Source: Spodoptera frugiperda (Eukaryota; Arthropoda; Insecta; Lepidoptera; Noctuidae). From it: a stretch of DNA of 64,000 nt. The translations under genes were made by a program, and so were the position numbers. The notes under the pieces are model-generated. The model searched no databases, was not told where the DNA came from, and was given only the letters and a program-made list of their open reading frames with translations. Of this stretch, positions 44,173 through 55,593 are shown piece by piece. The DNA lies in assembly GCF_023101765.2 (NCBI RefSeq), contig NC_064236.1:20114993-20178992 (forward strand). Reading direction: 5' to 3'. Position 1 is the first letter of the stretch. Each line of letters starts with the position of its first letter.

Positions 44173-46982
44173 TTTAATAGAAAATATTTTTTTACTTTAG
44201 AAACAAACAGTAACATCATACACTTCCACCAGCTGATCAAAAATCCGCCATTTTGTAGCGTTTTCTACAAGCAATCTACAAGTGTTTGGTGTACGCCTAG
44301 TTGACGTTCGCTAACAGTCAAATCTACTGTCAAAACTGCCATTTGGCTTGGTTTTTGTTCGCTAACTATGTACTTCTCCGGCGTTTCGTTTGAAGGAATA
44401 GATTATAATGACATTTGGCTCAACTTCTATTCGTAGATCAAATTACAAAGCGTACGCTATCTTAATCCCATACATTGAGGTTTCTATTCTATTCTATTCT
44501 AATATCGTTTGTGCCACTTGTCTAGGCCCACTGATGTTGTAGCTGGATAGGGGCCTAATACATCTATAATGTATCCATCACAACAAACCATAAGTAAAGG
44601 CTTCATCAAGTTCCTATACTTGTGTAATGAATATGTATCTTTTTGGTACATATAATTTGAGGCCTTTTGTACACATATGTCCCATCACTAATTATAATAG
44701 GTTGCCTATTTTCACCTCCAAATAAACCATTAGGTATTATCAAATTCCTTTCTGATATTTGTGCTCTAGTAATATGGTTTGATTCCTAAGTTGTTAGGAA
44801 CTAATACACGGTTTATTATTTGTCTAGCTTGACCCATTAACCTCATTAATGTAGTCCGAGGTATATTCAAAAGTGTTGAGATCCTTTGATCACTATCACC
44901 TGTTCGTAATTTAATGAGATAGGCACCAAGTACCACTTTATTTTAGCGAATATTTTGCATTCCTGGCAATTTTAAAAACAGTTGTCTAAATTGCTCTTTG
45001 CTCAATCCAATCCAATCCAATCCAATAATGGCAAAGTTCATCTGACATTGAATCTATGTATATTATTGAAATCCAGGATAAGTTGACACTCTTCTGCAAA
45101 CGATGCAAAATCCTGGATGTGATCTGCATTAAAACTATGAATGGGTGGCTGGATTTCAGTGAGAACTTCCCAATCATTACTGTACAAATGTACTGAGCAT
45201 ATTCTACAACTTTGTGGCACATAGAATTTAAAGTCTATGAATAACATTATCCTTAGCCATTTAGGAACAGCTAGCCTTTCGGCAGCAGCTTTGATTGCTT
45301 GATTCTCTAGTGTACAAAGGCAAGAAGATAGTTGATCTATCCGATGCACGACTTTCAGCCTCTGTGGAACGTACAGCAGCTCGATCTACTCGTTGCCAGC
45401 AGATATGACAGATCTGGTCAGATCCATGCAACTAAAACAAAATAAATAATAAATACATACTGTTGTGTCCATTAAAACACCATATTTTTGTAAATAAGTT
45501 TATTGTGCTATGTACCAGGATCAGTACAAAAGTGAACTGAGAAAGTCTTCTTATGAGGTCAATGAGATTTGACATTAACTACACAATACATACAATAAAT
45601 AATTATTTAAAATACTTACTTGACGAGGAGCTATCTGTTCAATCACCATATTCCTAATACGAGATTCTCTCTCCGTCTCAGTATGCAGCCTATGTGATCT
45701 CGTCCGTAGCAAAGAGCATCCACAGCAGACACAGGTGATTCGTTGATGACCACTGCTAGTTGTCGTTTATTATTTGCGTCCTCGAATAATGAATAGCCAC
45801 AGTCCAACAAGGATGGCAAACTAAACTATCGTCGTCAATCTAAACAAATCAAAACATTGATATCAAAACATAGAACATACATATTATAAGCGTACATATT
45901 GTAAATGATATTGAAATGGTAATAAAACTTACCAAACGAGGAGCAACCCAATGTTGTACAATTAACCGCACATCCGTTCGTGTAAGAATATGTCGCCTCC
46001 TTTGACATAAATCGCTTCCACAATTAACGCAGCGCTGCGTTGTCTCTTCACTAGTCAACATATCACCGTGAGTAAACACGGGATCCAAGTTCACGAGGTC
46101 CACATTAATGCCGGGGTTATCGTTAGGGCGAGGTACAGTGTCCGTAGATGTGCCAGGTTCGTCATAAATACAAGATTCAGGGTCCAAGAAACTGCCAGGG
46201 TCGTGAATAGTGAAGAATCAGAATCCATTGCGGAAAACCGAAGTAATTGCAATAAGACTTAGAAAAACAACACTCACAATGCAAAAGAACAAAGCGAATA
46301 ATATCTGTCATTTTGACGAAAAACACAACAGATTGACAGCACTGAAGTCAAATTCAAAGCCAACTGACTTGGTTATCATAACAAATACTAAAATAAATGT
46401 GCATGTTATAGTGCTAATTGATACAAAGTTATTAGCATCAGACATTTACTAAAATATAAATAAAGTTATTGGTAAATTACATTTTTGTTGAGCAACCTGT
46501 TTAAAAATAGCCAGCTAAAGGAGATTGTCCAAAATCTCCTTTATTCTAGTATGCTTTAGGTGTACCTTAAAGGCTCGCACCCACCAGGCAATTATTTGGT
46601 GCACGTCATATCGCACATTATGCAGGTTTTATTCGTTTTTTAACGTCAGTGTTGATTTTGAGAAAGTGGTTAATTAAGATGAAAAAAGTCATAATAATGC
46701 GTTTTTTTTTTACAAAAGGTGTTCAAATTGCCGTCCTTCAGCCGCTATACAGGCACGACATCTCTTTATAAAAGTTCGTGATACGTCTCGCGCAATTCTT
46801 CCGTTGTTAAAAAATTCGACTGCCTCTGTAATTCTCTCTCGGAGTTGATTTATGTTTTCTACCGGTTTTAGGTAAACATTTTCCTTGACTGCCCCCCAAT
46901 AAAAAAAATCTAATGGATTCAAATCCGGTGAGCGGGCTGGCCACGAGATAACACCAGACCGCCCTATCCATCTACCCGGGTA

Positions 46983-47190
46983 TGGTATAATACATTCCCC
47001 CTTCCCAATCTTCCCCATCCCCATTCCCGAACAACAACCCTTAAATTCCTAACTCCCAAAAAGCCGGTAACGCACTTGTAAAGCCTCTGGTGTTTCAAGT
47101 GTCCATGGGCGGCGGCGATTGCTTACCATCAGGTAATACGTCTGCTCGATTACCGGCATGTCCCATAAAAAAAAAAAAAAAAAAAATTCT
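46983..47190 (+). mobile_element. retroposed repeat with poly-A inserted in the mariner gene
   Basis: Contains CCGGTAACGCACTTGTAAAG, GTCCATGGGCGGCGGCGATT, GCTTACCATCAGG and ends in about 20 A. This is a well-known lepidopteran short repeat with a 3' CATAAAAA tail. It interrupts the coding region between LNEE and the GRWIG block. No duplication could be set. Confidence 0.75.
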
Positions 47191-47652
47191 TCATTAAGAA
47201 ATTGTCTCACCGAGCGGCTGTAATATGCTGGACAGCCATCTTGCTGAAACCACATATCTCTTAAAATGCTCAGCAATAAATTGGGCAATTGATTTTGTAA
47301 AAAATTCAAATAAATTTCAGCATTCAAAACATCTGGCAACTCAAAAGGCCCAATTATCTTTCCGTTCAAAATTCCCGTCCACATGTTAATTTTGAATCGA
47401 TATTGTGATCTATCTTGTCGCATTAAATTGGGATTCTCTGCGTGCCATTCGTGGAAATTATGTAAATTCATGTATCCGTCTTTTTTAAACGTAGATTCAT
47501 CCGACCAAAGAACCTTTTGTAGAAATAATGGGTCTTCTTGGTGTTTCTGAATCATGGTTCGACAAAATTCAATTCGAGGTTCATAATCCCGGGGTAACAA
47601 AGTTTGCACCCGTTGAACATGATATGGGTGAAGATTTTTTTTTTTTTAGTAA

Positions 47653-47688
47653 CAGGAGTATCCAAAACTGTAGTTTTGGATACTCCTG
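47653..47688. repeat. perfect 17-bp-arm hairpin
   Basis: CAGGAGTATCCAAAACT, two bases, then the exact inverse. It lies in the mariner coding region where the frame breaks. Confidence 0.8.
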
Positions 47689-48069
47689 TGCTTGTCGCAA
47701 TTGCACGTACTGAAGTACTTGAGTCTGCATTAACTGCTTCAAACACCACAGTATCGTCAAGAATCGACGTTCTTCCTTCACCATACATTTGGTTCGGAAG
47801 CCGGCCCTCAGAGAAGAGTAAGCGATGCACATTGACAAATACTCTATGATAAGGGAAACGATTCACGTTGGGGTATCTTTGGCGATAAAGCCGAGAGGCA
47901 GCCCTAGCGTTGCACCTGCATTCTCCATAAATTAGGTGCATGTTCACATATTCCTGTGTGGTATACGCAGCCATTTGCAATAAGATATCAGTCCAAGAAA
48001 AAGCTAGAGTCGTTGTAAAGAGATTATTTAATGCCTGAACGCAATTCACAAGCAAGCAAGTCAAAAGTC

Positions 48070-50290
48070 ACAAAGCCAAAAGTCGTTAGTACACAAAATA
48101 ACTTGATCGAATACGAAAGAATACGTGGTTAACGAAGAAATGGAGCGTACTGATTTGTATCGCAAATGACAATAAAGGTTCACAGGTTCCAGATTTGGTT
48201 ACAATTCTGCAGACAAATTTGCCTGTAAATGTACAGGGTACCTGTCCACAGGACGGGCGGATGTACCTATTCGTAGGATAACCTATCCATTAGATAGGTA
48301 CATCCATCCGCGGGCCTCGTCACAGGCGACAAGTTAGCCACCTAGTGTAGACAAATCTGCACGCTCAAATCGACGACCACGTCGCATTCGAACGGTACCA
48401 GACAAAAAGTGTGCTGTCATGTAGTGAATGTATTACAGCCAAAGTAATAAATCTTGATATTATATATACTGTCTAGCAATTATATATAACGACTACTCAA
48501 TATAGATAAAGTGATAAATGACACAAAATTAATCACATTAACTAGCAATTTTATATACTATCTTCGAAGACTTGGATAATGTAATAAAACGAGCAGCATG
48601 CAAGCAAACATGCAGCATGTAGCAGGCAGGGTTTCTGTCATGGCTCCGGCGCTGCGGGCCTCCGGCGGCCCCACGCGCCTACGCGATTTTAAATTACACT
48701 CTAAGGGTAGGACAAACAAGACTACGTGGAGTCGGTTTTGTAGCAATTCGGTTCTGTCACTAACTTTTGTTGCACAGCATATTAAATTTTTAACCGACAT
48801 TATTATTTAATTGTTACAGAAACTATAGCAAATTAGTTTGATCGGAATTATGTATAGGGCACTACAAGTTCACCACCACCATTTCCTACATAAGTCATTA
48901 GGCCTACTAACGTTATGCGACTCAAATTTATGCCAAAACAAATTAGTCTTTAATCTTAAAGACTAATTTTTATTCTTACAAGTAAGAGTCTTGTGACATT
49001 TTGAGTTACACATGTATTATTACTTTGACTAACTTGGACTTCCTATTATGAATAATGTCCAGATAAAGTGATTAATTTATTACATTATCTAGTGATTTGG
49101 TATTTATATACAATTATTCATAATGACCAGTTATTATGAATAATTGCTATTTAATAACTCTGACTGTAACATATGCACGAATTAATCGACGAACTTGTCA
49201 GTAATTTTTCATATCTCTCTTAGTGCAAGTATTAGTTATGTGCATAAATAATTAACTTCAAATTCTCAAAACAAGCGACTGAACAGTAACTCTGCGCTTA
49301 TGTAGTTTGTGGGAGATTGTTGAATTTTACACAATTGGGTACAGCGCGTGATTCTGTTGGCTGTCCGTGTGGTGCATGGTGGGCTTAATAGAAAATGGTG
49401 TCATTAACTGTCTAACTGACACTCTATGGAATCGTTTCTTAATTCAGCCAGACTCTGGAAATCGATCTTTAAGCTTTGTATCTACTTGGCAAAAATTGAT
49501 ACTCAACATGCGTGATACTAAACATGCGTTGCGTATGTCCTCGTAAATCACATACAAAAAACATACATTTTTATCAATTTATTTTCCATTACGTTACTCT
49601 TTGGACGAAATCAGTCAAATACTTTTTGGTATATTACTCAATTAGGAAACAATATAGGAAGTTTTTTTTAAATTTATATACATCAAATTATTACCCTTTA
49701 AATTGTTAAAATTTGATGACGATCAGATGGAATTTCGGTCTAAAAATAATATTTAAATCAAAATATAAAATAGGACAGTCACGGAATTGACTGTACCAGT
49801 AACGGAATAGAATTCTTAAGACTAGTGTACATTAACAAAAAGACTTGAACATCATATTCAAAATATTGCAAATTATATATAGTATGAACAGCTACGAAAA
49901 CAATTCAACGCTGTTATTAATAAAAAACATATGAAAACATTAAATATTATTTATCTTCCCCAAAGCTTTAATTGGACATTCTCAAGAAAATTAAATAAAA
50001 TTATTAAAATTAGTATAAAAACGTTTTTAACATGAAAAAAACATTGGCTTTGCGAGCGTTTACGCTTTACGGCATTTCATATAAACTTTCAAGTCCTTTT
50101 TTTCGAAATGACAGAACCGATTTTAACGAAAAACCATTTCGAAAATGTCTTAAAAAAAATTGAATTTTGTTTTTACGGAAAATTTAAAATCGGTACAATT
50201 TAGCTGTTTAAACACTATTTTCCGAAAATATTCTCCGATACGTTTTTAGACCTATGTATTTCTTTTATTATGCGTACGAATTTTATTTAT
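48070..50290. other. 2.2 kb without a recognisable gene
   Basis: AT-rich flank. It holds an imperfect hairpin at 48255-48312 (GCGGATGTACCTAT and inverse), a GC-rich repeat at 48600-48700 (GCTCCGGCGCTGCGGGCCTC, known to me from noctuid repeats), and loosely repeated TAATCACATTAACTAGCAAT / ATAAAGTGATTAAT pieces between 48470 and 49110. No protein family is seen. Confidence 0.5.
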
Positions 50291-50303
50291 TTATTTTATT
50301 TTA

Positions 50304-51925
50304 TTAAAAAAGGTACAACAAACGCGAAATATATACGTCGGCACTTTCACTTGTTTGTTCTGTCGCGAATATGTCGCGTAAGACCCTGTGGGCTGGGCGC
50401 GCCGCGCCGTACATGAAGCGCAGCCGGCGTAACGCGTCGTCCCAGCTCTCCACAGTAGGTCGCACTCCTCGCCACCACACGGCGTTACTCCGCAGCACCT
50501 TCATCACATGTGTCAGCTCCTCCTGTAAATGTTCCTCGTCGCATAAATCATATGCGCGGTTGGTGAGTGAGGTGACTACAGAGTTTAGTTGTCTGGGATG
50601 GTGGTGAGAATCAGCTTGTAAATATCGGTCAGTGTGAGTCGATTTCCTGTAAACCGAGTGTCCCAGAGAGCCGTCAGCACGAACCAAAATCTTCACGTCC
50701 AGAAATGGCAATGTCCTCTCATTTTCCAACTCGTAGGTGAAGTTAATTTTCGCGTGCATGTTGTTTAGATGTGCCAAGCATACTTTCACCTCTTGTTCGC
50801 CCCCCTCTATGATGCAGAAAACGTCATCGACATACCTCTTCCATAGTTTTATAGATGTGGTGGCAGTGGAGATAGCCAACTGTTCGAAATGTTCCATCCA
50901 AATGTTGGCCACCACCGGAGCCACTGGACTGCCCATTGCCACACCATCAATCTGTAGATAGTACTGACCCTGGTATACAAAGTAACTGGTACACAAGCAA
51001 TGATGAAACAGCTTAACATACTCGAGCCCTCTCGTTGTTGTTCTCTTGCAATCTCAACTTCACCACTTCCATGCAGTCTGCCATCGGAACATTTGTGAAC
51101 AACGACTCAACATCAAAACTAACCATTAGATCGTTAGGTCGGAGTTTGATGGACTGCAGTATGTCAATAAAATGCCTCGAGTCCATCACATATGATGTCG
51201 AACGTGCAACTAAAGGTTGCAGTATACTAGCCACATGCTTCGCCAGGTGGTAAGTAGGCGAATCTATCTGGCTGACTATGGGCCGCAGTGGAACATTCGG
51301 CTTGTGCACCTTCGGCAGACCAAATATTTTAGGAGGTTGTACATTTCTTGGACGGAGCAAGTACTTAAATGTGTCATCTGTAAGTATTTGTTGACATTCT
51401 TTTATGATTTTGTGTGTACTGCGATTCGTCCGCGCTGTCGGGTTGTAGTTCACTCTCTTATAGGTATTTACATCACTTAATAAGTGGCGAATCTTTTTAT
51501 CATACTCCGTGACGTTCATAACCACTGTAGCATTACCTTTGTCCGCTTTAAGTACTAACACGTCCTCATCTTGGCGGAGATTACGTAGTGCGGCCTTTTC
51601 TTCAGCTGTGATGTTTGGTGTTGGAAGTTTGGCGTGACGCAAAGCTACGGCTGTGTCCTGTCTCAACACATCGGCATCACTCGCCGGTATCTGATTCCGT
51701 CTTATTACTTCCTCCACACTTCCTATCACTTCTTCATAAGGGATGTGGTTTGGAGTAGGAGCGAAATTCAACCCTCTATCAAGTACTCTAAGTGCACCTA
51801 AGTGGATAAATTAACAACCGTTCGAGTTTCTGGTGAGTTTTTATCGTTGTCCCTTACCGGTTTTTGCGTTCGAATCAGTGACTCATACTTTTGTTGCTTT
51901 ACCGCTGCACTCATTTCTTGAGAGC
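50304..51925 (-). pseudogene. Penelope-like element reverse transcriptase
   Basis: From about 51925 the frame reads TQKPVRDN..TVVNLST, then after a frameshift near 51790 LNFAPTPNHIPYEEVIGSVE, VLKADKGNATVVMNVTEYD, GLPKVHKPNVPLRPIVSQID and VSFDVESLFTNVP. After another frameshift near 51030 it continues YLQIDGVAMGSPVAPVVANI, the active-site WKRYVDDVFCI, and RTLPFLDVKI. This is the PLE RT order. The GIY-YIG endonuclease expected after the RT is absent; the frame stops at 50304 next to an AT-rich tract. It is a truncated, inactive copy. Confidence 0.87.
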
Positions 51926-52017
51926 GGTAACCACGGTGCTTTGTTTTTCTTTTGTTAATGTTAAAATATTTTTCTCTAAATCAATAGTAGAATTGAAATT
52001 GTTTAAAAAGTCTAAAC

Positions 52018-53483
52018 CTATTTTATTCCGTCTGATTTACAAGGTAAATTTTCAAACAAATAAAATTTATGTTCATAAAAGCTTTCATCGAATGCTTGCA
52101 AAGTTAAATAAATATATCCTTCTGAGTACGTCTGACCACCTATACCGTTTATAACAATAGGGTCTTTATGTACAGGTATCCGTTCCGATAAGAAATTACT
52201 GCGAATTGCTGATATTGAGGCGCGTGTACCTAGTAACCATGAACATTTTTGATTGCCTAAATGCAAGTATATATATTTTACATTATTATCGCAATTAAAC
52301 ATATAATGTTTATGTCCGAAAAAACTGATTCGATTCAATAGTTTCTGGTTCTTGTGAATTTTCGACTTGTGCTGAACAAACAGTTCGATTATTACCCCTA
52401 CTACAGTAACCTCGATTACGACTCGAATTCACAAAATTACCACGATACTGTCGTGCTGGTCGGGAATGATTATATCTCCAGTTATAATTATTTAAGTACT
52501 TACCTCTCGGATTATAGTTGTAATTATTTTGTCCTCGATTCGAGTTGTAATGTCCTTTGTCCCTTGGCTTATCCGTGAAGACCTATAGTAATTAAATTGG
52601 TTACCTCTCCTTTGCGTTGCATTAAAAATGTTGTTGGAGGACGAAGGCTGACCCAGCTCTTCATCCTCGGCCGCACGCACCGCGTCCTTCAGCTGCGAGT
52701 AGTCCCTGGCTGATATGATTGTGCTTAGCCGCCTGTTACGCAAGCCATCTGCAAACCTTTTAATTGCAAGTTTTTCATTTATAGGTCTCAAAATCTCACT
52801 TGCTTTTGGGTTTTCGTCGCTTTGTGCGATAGTGAGACCTACAAATAAATCTGTCAATTTATCACCAAACTCACTTATTGACATATTGTTTTGCGATAAA
52901 TTATTCATTTGGCTAAGTATTGAATTTGCCGATTTTTTAGTTAGTAAGAACTTCTTAAATCTTGTATTAAATTTGTCACATTGTCATATTCGCTTTTTTA
53001 TTTTTATTTAGCAGATTTCGATAACCTAGTTTTCAATACAAATGTTATTAATAACTTTTTCTGTGTAGTATCTACTAAATATTCATTATACATCTCAATT
53101 CCATCTATAATTTTTTCAATAGTTTGTTCTGAATTATCCATTACTGGTATTAAGGAAGTAGCCGTTTTTATATCGAATTTCTCCATGTTTGTTACAGTTA
53201 TATTTTCCTCGAAATTACTAATTTTGTAAGTCAAAATCTTTTTATATGTTAATTCTATACGTTCTCTTAATATATCATGCACATACTCAGCAAGTTCTAC
53301 TGTAGTTTCTTTAGTTTTAAAACTACTAATGACATCTTTATACGCTAGAAATAACTTCTCAGCTTGTAAATTTTTTTCACTTACATTACCTGCATATTGT
53401 ACTCGTCTAGTAGGGCCCAACTTTCTTAACTTAATTTGAATATCATTCAACTTACTTAAAATAATTTCCAAATTTTGTTCCAT
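52018..53483 (-). pseudogene. gypsy A gag and protease, broken
   Basis: Gag starts MEQNLEIILSKLNDIQIKL with RKLGPTRR, then FDIKTATSLIPVMDNSEQTI, and in another frame SISEFGDKLTDLFVGLTIAQ and ADGLRNRRLSTIISARDYS, followed by an Arg/Tyr/Asn-rich tail. The protease-like part (52338-52018) has GIGGQTYSEGYIYL but reads LLGTRASISA where an active protease needs an Asp-Ser/Thr-Gly, so the catalytic site is lost. A frameshift near 52025 follows. Confidence 0.78.
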
Positions 53484-53606
53484 ATAACTATGTCACTAAA
53501 AAAAAATATATAGTTCATTTTTCCATTTGTTCAAAGCCGTATTTCCATAAATTCACGCATTTTTCTTATGTACGCAGAGAGCACCGTAGCTTAATTCCCC
53601 CTTCAG

Positions 53607-53802
53607 ACTGGTTCAGCTTCTTCATCTGGTCTGCCAAATCTTCCTGAGAGCCTCTGTCGCATACGCCTTATAAATTCAAAGTGCATCTTCCTTTCCATCC
53701 ATTTGCGTTCATTTTTCCTCCATTTCTGACATCCGAATTATATAATAGCCGTAATACCAATAGTCAAAGCCGCTGCCAAGAGTATGTTGGTCGTCATCAT
53801 GT
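53607..53802 (-). pseudogene. small membrane-peptide frame upstream of gypsy A gag
   Basis: Reads MMTTNILLAAALTIGITAII, a single hydrophobic helix, then a stop codon, then the same frame continues with a very basic stretch (KWRKNERKWMERK, RRMRQRLSGRFGR) to a stop at about 53607. Element B has a frame of the same layout in the same place (62452-62174). Function unknown. Confidence 0.5.
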
Positions 53803-53839
53803 GGTTCTGAACCTCAATATCTTCGTAAATCGTCGCTTT

Positions 53840-54100
53840 ATTTGAACAAGGGGTCTCGGGTTCGATTCCCGGGTCGGGCAAAGTATTGCTGGGGCTTTTT
53901 TCGGATTTTCGAAAATTTCTCAGTAGTAGCACGGAGTCTGGAATTGTGTCCAGGATATGGCAATAGGCTCACCCCTATTACATGGGACTTATAACACAAA
54001 TGGTGAAAAGTGGGTGTACATTGTATAGCGGCATTACGTGCCGTAATGTGCACCTCTGCCTACCCCTTCGGGGATAAAAAGGCGTGAAGTTATGTAAGTC
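53840..54100 (+). mobile_element. tRNA-derived SINE, 5'-truncated
   Basis: Starts in AAGGGGTCTCGGGTTCGATT (B box) and continues AAAATTTCTCAGTAGTAGCA, GGCAATAGGCTCACCCCTAT, CATTACGTGCCGTAATGTGC and TACCCCTTCGGGGATAAAAA. The A box is missing. This is the tRNA-derived SINE family I know from noctuid moths. It joins gypsy A on its left to Harbinger 4 on its right. Confidence 0.85.
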
Positions 54101-54218
54101 ATAGGTAAAATTGACTAATATAATCCTATTAAACGGCTTTTTAATTCTTATCTACTTATTTAGCTCGACTTCGTAAAGTCTACCAGCAAATCGTCGTCGA
54201 CGGGTAACATATACCCAG

Positions 54219-55138
54219 CTAGAAGTGTTGTGGGACTTCCTAAACACTAATAGGGTGGCGTTGGGATATAATAAAAGCGCTCATGCTCGGGAACATTCAA
54301 GGAGGATGTGGGAAAATGTTTCCGAGCATTTGAACGCGCAAGGTGAAGGCGCTGTGAAAAGCGGCAAGGAATGGTGTACTGTGAGTAATTATTATTATAT
54401 TTTCATTTAATTCTAATTATATATTGATTGAAACTTCTTAATTGATTAATGAAAGACTTTTAATACCTACAAATTAACAAAATAATATGTAGTATATGTA
54501 ATATGTAATAATATTTTTTCTTGAAGTATTGGGTGGAGTATAAGTCGAAATTAAAAAGAAAGGCGTCAACAGTCAGACTTTCGCAGACTCATACTGGTGG
54601 CGGGCCTCCAAGTCTCAGCGACATTGGAAAAAAAAATCAATAATGATGATATGTTTTGCAATTTTATTAAAATGCATAGTTAATTTAAAAATATATTACA
54701 TTTCAGGCTCCACAAGCCACCACTAGCTCTGCTGCAGCAACAGAAGGGGCTTTGGTTGTCTGGCCTGCGGACTCACCTAATTTAATTGAGAATATATCAC
54801 GTCAGGAAGAGGTACCATCGCCGGCAGCGGTGCCACCAGTAATACCACAGCAGCAGGAGTTACCAACACAGCCTCCTCTGTTGGAGGCTGTGTTGGTAGC
54901 TCCTCCTGCTGTGCCACCTCTGGTACAACCTCTTCAAAGGGAAATACCACTCCCTCCTTTAGTGCCCCGTGTACGTTCACGCCGGCGACGTGGCATGAGC
55001 AAGGAGGAGGCTCGCCGGCAACTCGTACAATTAAGCCAAGAAAGATTGGCAGTAGAAAGAGAAAATGCAGACTCATTAAAAGTATTAAAACAAATACTTA
55101 TAGGAATTAATAAAATAGCGGATAAAATGGACAGGTAA
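54219..55138 (+). pseudogene. Myb/SANT-like partner of Harbinger 4, damaged
   Basis: Exons: 54219-54380 (LWDFLNTNRVALGYNKSA, RMWENVSEHLN, GKEWCT, donor GTGAGT), 54527-about 54640 (YWVEYKSKLKRKASTVR, TGGGPPSLSD), 54707-55138 (a Pro-rich linker, RSRRRRGMSKEEARRQLVQ, coiled-coil tail ending KIADKMDR). Exon 2 runs into tandem stops with no clear donor (TTGGAAAAAAAAATC where GTAA would be expected). The first exon is missing, presumably lost at the SINE junction. Confidence 0.7.
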
Positions 55139-55220
55139 TATATACATTTATTATACAGTGAAACCTCGTTAAGTGAGACATCTCAAATAAACATTTGTCT
55201 CATTTACAGAGGGTTTCATT

Positions 55221-55364
55221 TGTAAGGCGAGTGCCAGGAGATGAGTAAAACGATCGGCTGTTGATACAAGACTGACTTTATTATAATAACACATTGGGCT
55301 ATATAGGTTAGCATTACACGTGTATGTATACTTATATGTATATATTTATCTTACTACTACTACA
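55221..55364 (-). repeat. 3' LTR of gypsy B
   Basis: TGTAAGGCGAGTGCCAGGAG to ACTACTACTACA on the plus strand, a TG..CA terminus. It contains ACACATTGGGCTATATAGG, with a possible TATA box. Differs at only a few positions from 62661-62803. Confidence 0.9.
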
Positions 55365-55593
55365 CCTTCCATCCGAAAGAAAAAAAAAATGTGACAATAT
55401 AAGGAAACATTTTTTTTATAGGTTATTATTATACTTAAGTACCTAGAGTACAATATAAGTATGTAAAAGTAATTATAATCTAATGCAAAGTTTTATGTTT
55501 ACATAAGGTTAATCTTATAAGTATAAAGATTGAATAAAATGAATTGTATCTTAAATAAAATATAAAATAAAATGTTAATAATAAATGTACTCA

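Larger units (their letters stand above)
39583..44529. mobile_element. PIF/Harbinger element 2, apparently intact (4.95 kb)
   Basis: Ends GGGCCTAGACAAATGGCA on the left and GGGCCTAGACAAGTGGCA on the reversed right end (17 of 18). Comparison with the interrupted SWIM-DDE frame suggests a 3-bp duplication AGA/TGA with one mismatch. Contents: a spliced Myb/SANT-like gene (plus) and a spliced nuclease (minus), convergent, both without stops or frameshifts in the exon models. Confidence 0.9.
33735..46227 (-). pseudogene. SWIM-type DDE transposase, copy 2, split twice
   Basis: Piece 1 (46227-44530): Cys modules RCVNCGSDLCQ, TCVCCGCSLLR and QICHICWQR, then PQSCRICSVHL and CCDGYIIDVLGPYPATTS, stopping at Harbinger 2. 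Piece 2 (39582-38831): SDANIIINEF, DVFILDRGFRDS, CRWVVEAVNGIFKQSF (catalytic Glu), SYYGEHIRGDVSY. Piece 3 (33935-33735): RAAIKQYCCNCMVDRRTVGC followed by CAHIM, an intact SWIM-like CxC..CxH, then WFLSWARYQENINPPAQLLD and a stop. The C-terminal pieces are in frame with one another; piece 1 has frameshifts near 46205, 45340, 45030, 44980 and 44680. A (CCAAT)n tract lies at 45005-45025. Same family as copy 1. Confidence 0.75.
33570..46542 (-). mobile_element. SWIM-DDE transposon, copy 2, carrying two nested elements
   Basis: Candidate ends: AAAGGAGATTGACC plus GGCTATTTTTAAACAAG at 33572-33620 against the reversed right end AAAGGAGATT..GGCTATTTTTAAACAGG at 46542-46490. After removing the Phantom-like (33936-38830) and Harbinger 2 (39583-44529) insertions it is about 3.1 kb. 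No clear duplication is seen. Confidence 0.6.
46710..47974 (-). pseudogene. mariner-type (DUF4817/DDE_3) transposase
   Basis: Start MAAYTTQEYVNMHLIYGE at 47974. A DUF4817-like DNA-binding region includes NARAASRLYRQRYPN. A frameshift near 47640 sits in an A-run beside a 36-bp hairpin. Then RDYEPRIEFCRTMI, first Asp VLWSDESTF, MWTGILNGKIIGPFELPDVL and second Asp WFQQDGCPAYY. After a retroposed insertion at 46983-47190 it continues RWIGRSGVISWPARSPDLNP with the third Asp in LDFFYWGAVKENVYLKP, and ends with IAAEGRQFEHLL. The insertion and frameshift inactivate it. Confidence 0.85.
51930..53840 (-). mobile_element. Ty3/gypsy element A, truncated (leader, gag, protease)
   Basis: From right to left on the minus strand: a small membrane-peptide frame (53802-53607), gag (53483-52492 in two frames) and a protease-like domain (52338-51935). 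Pol is missing because the copy stops at the PLE junction near 51928. On the right it is cut by the SINE near 53840. No LTR is left. Gag and protease blocks match element B closely in order (for example RFADGLRNRR against QFSDGLRNRR). Confidence 0.8.

Noticed and set aside
48598..48810. 70-codon plus-strand frame as a gene
   Set aside because: Lies in a GC-rich interspersed repeat and has no protein features.
53845..53880. tRNA gene suggested by GGTTCGATTCCCGGG
   Set aside because: Only the B-box half is present and the flanks match a SINE body; no cloverleaf can be formed.
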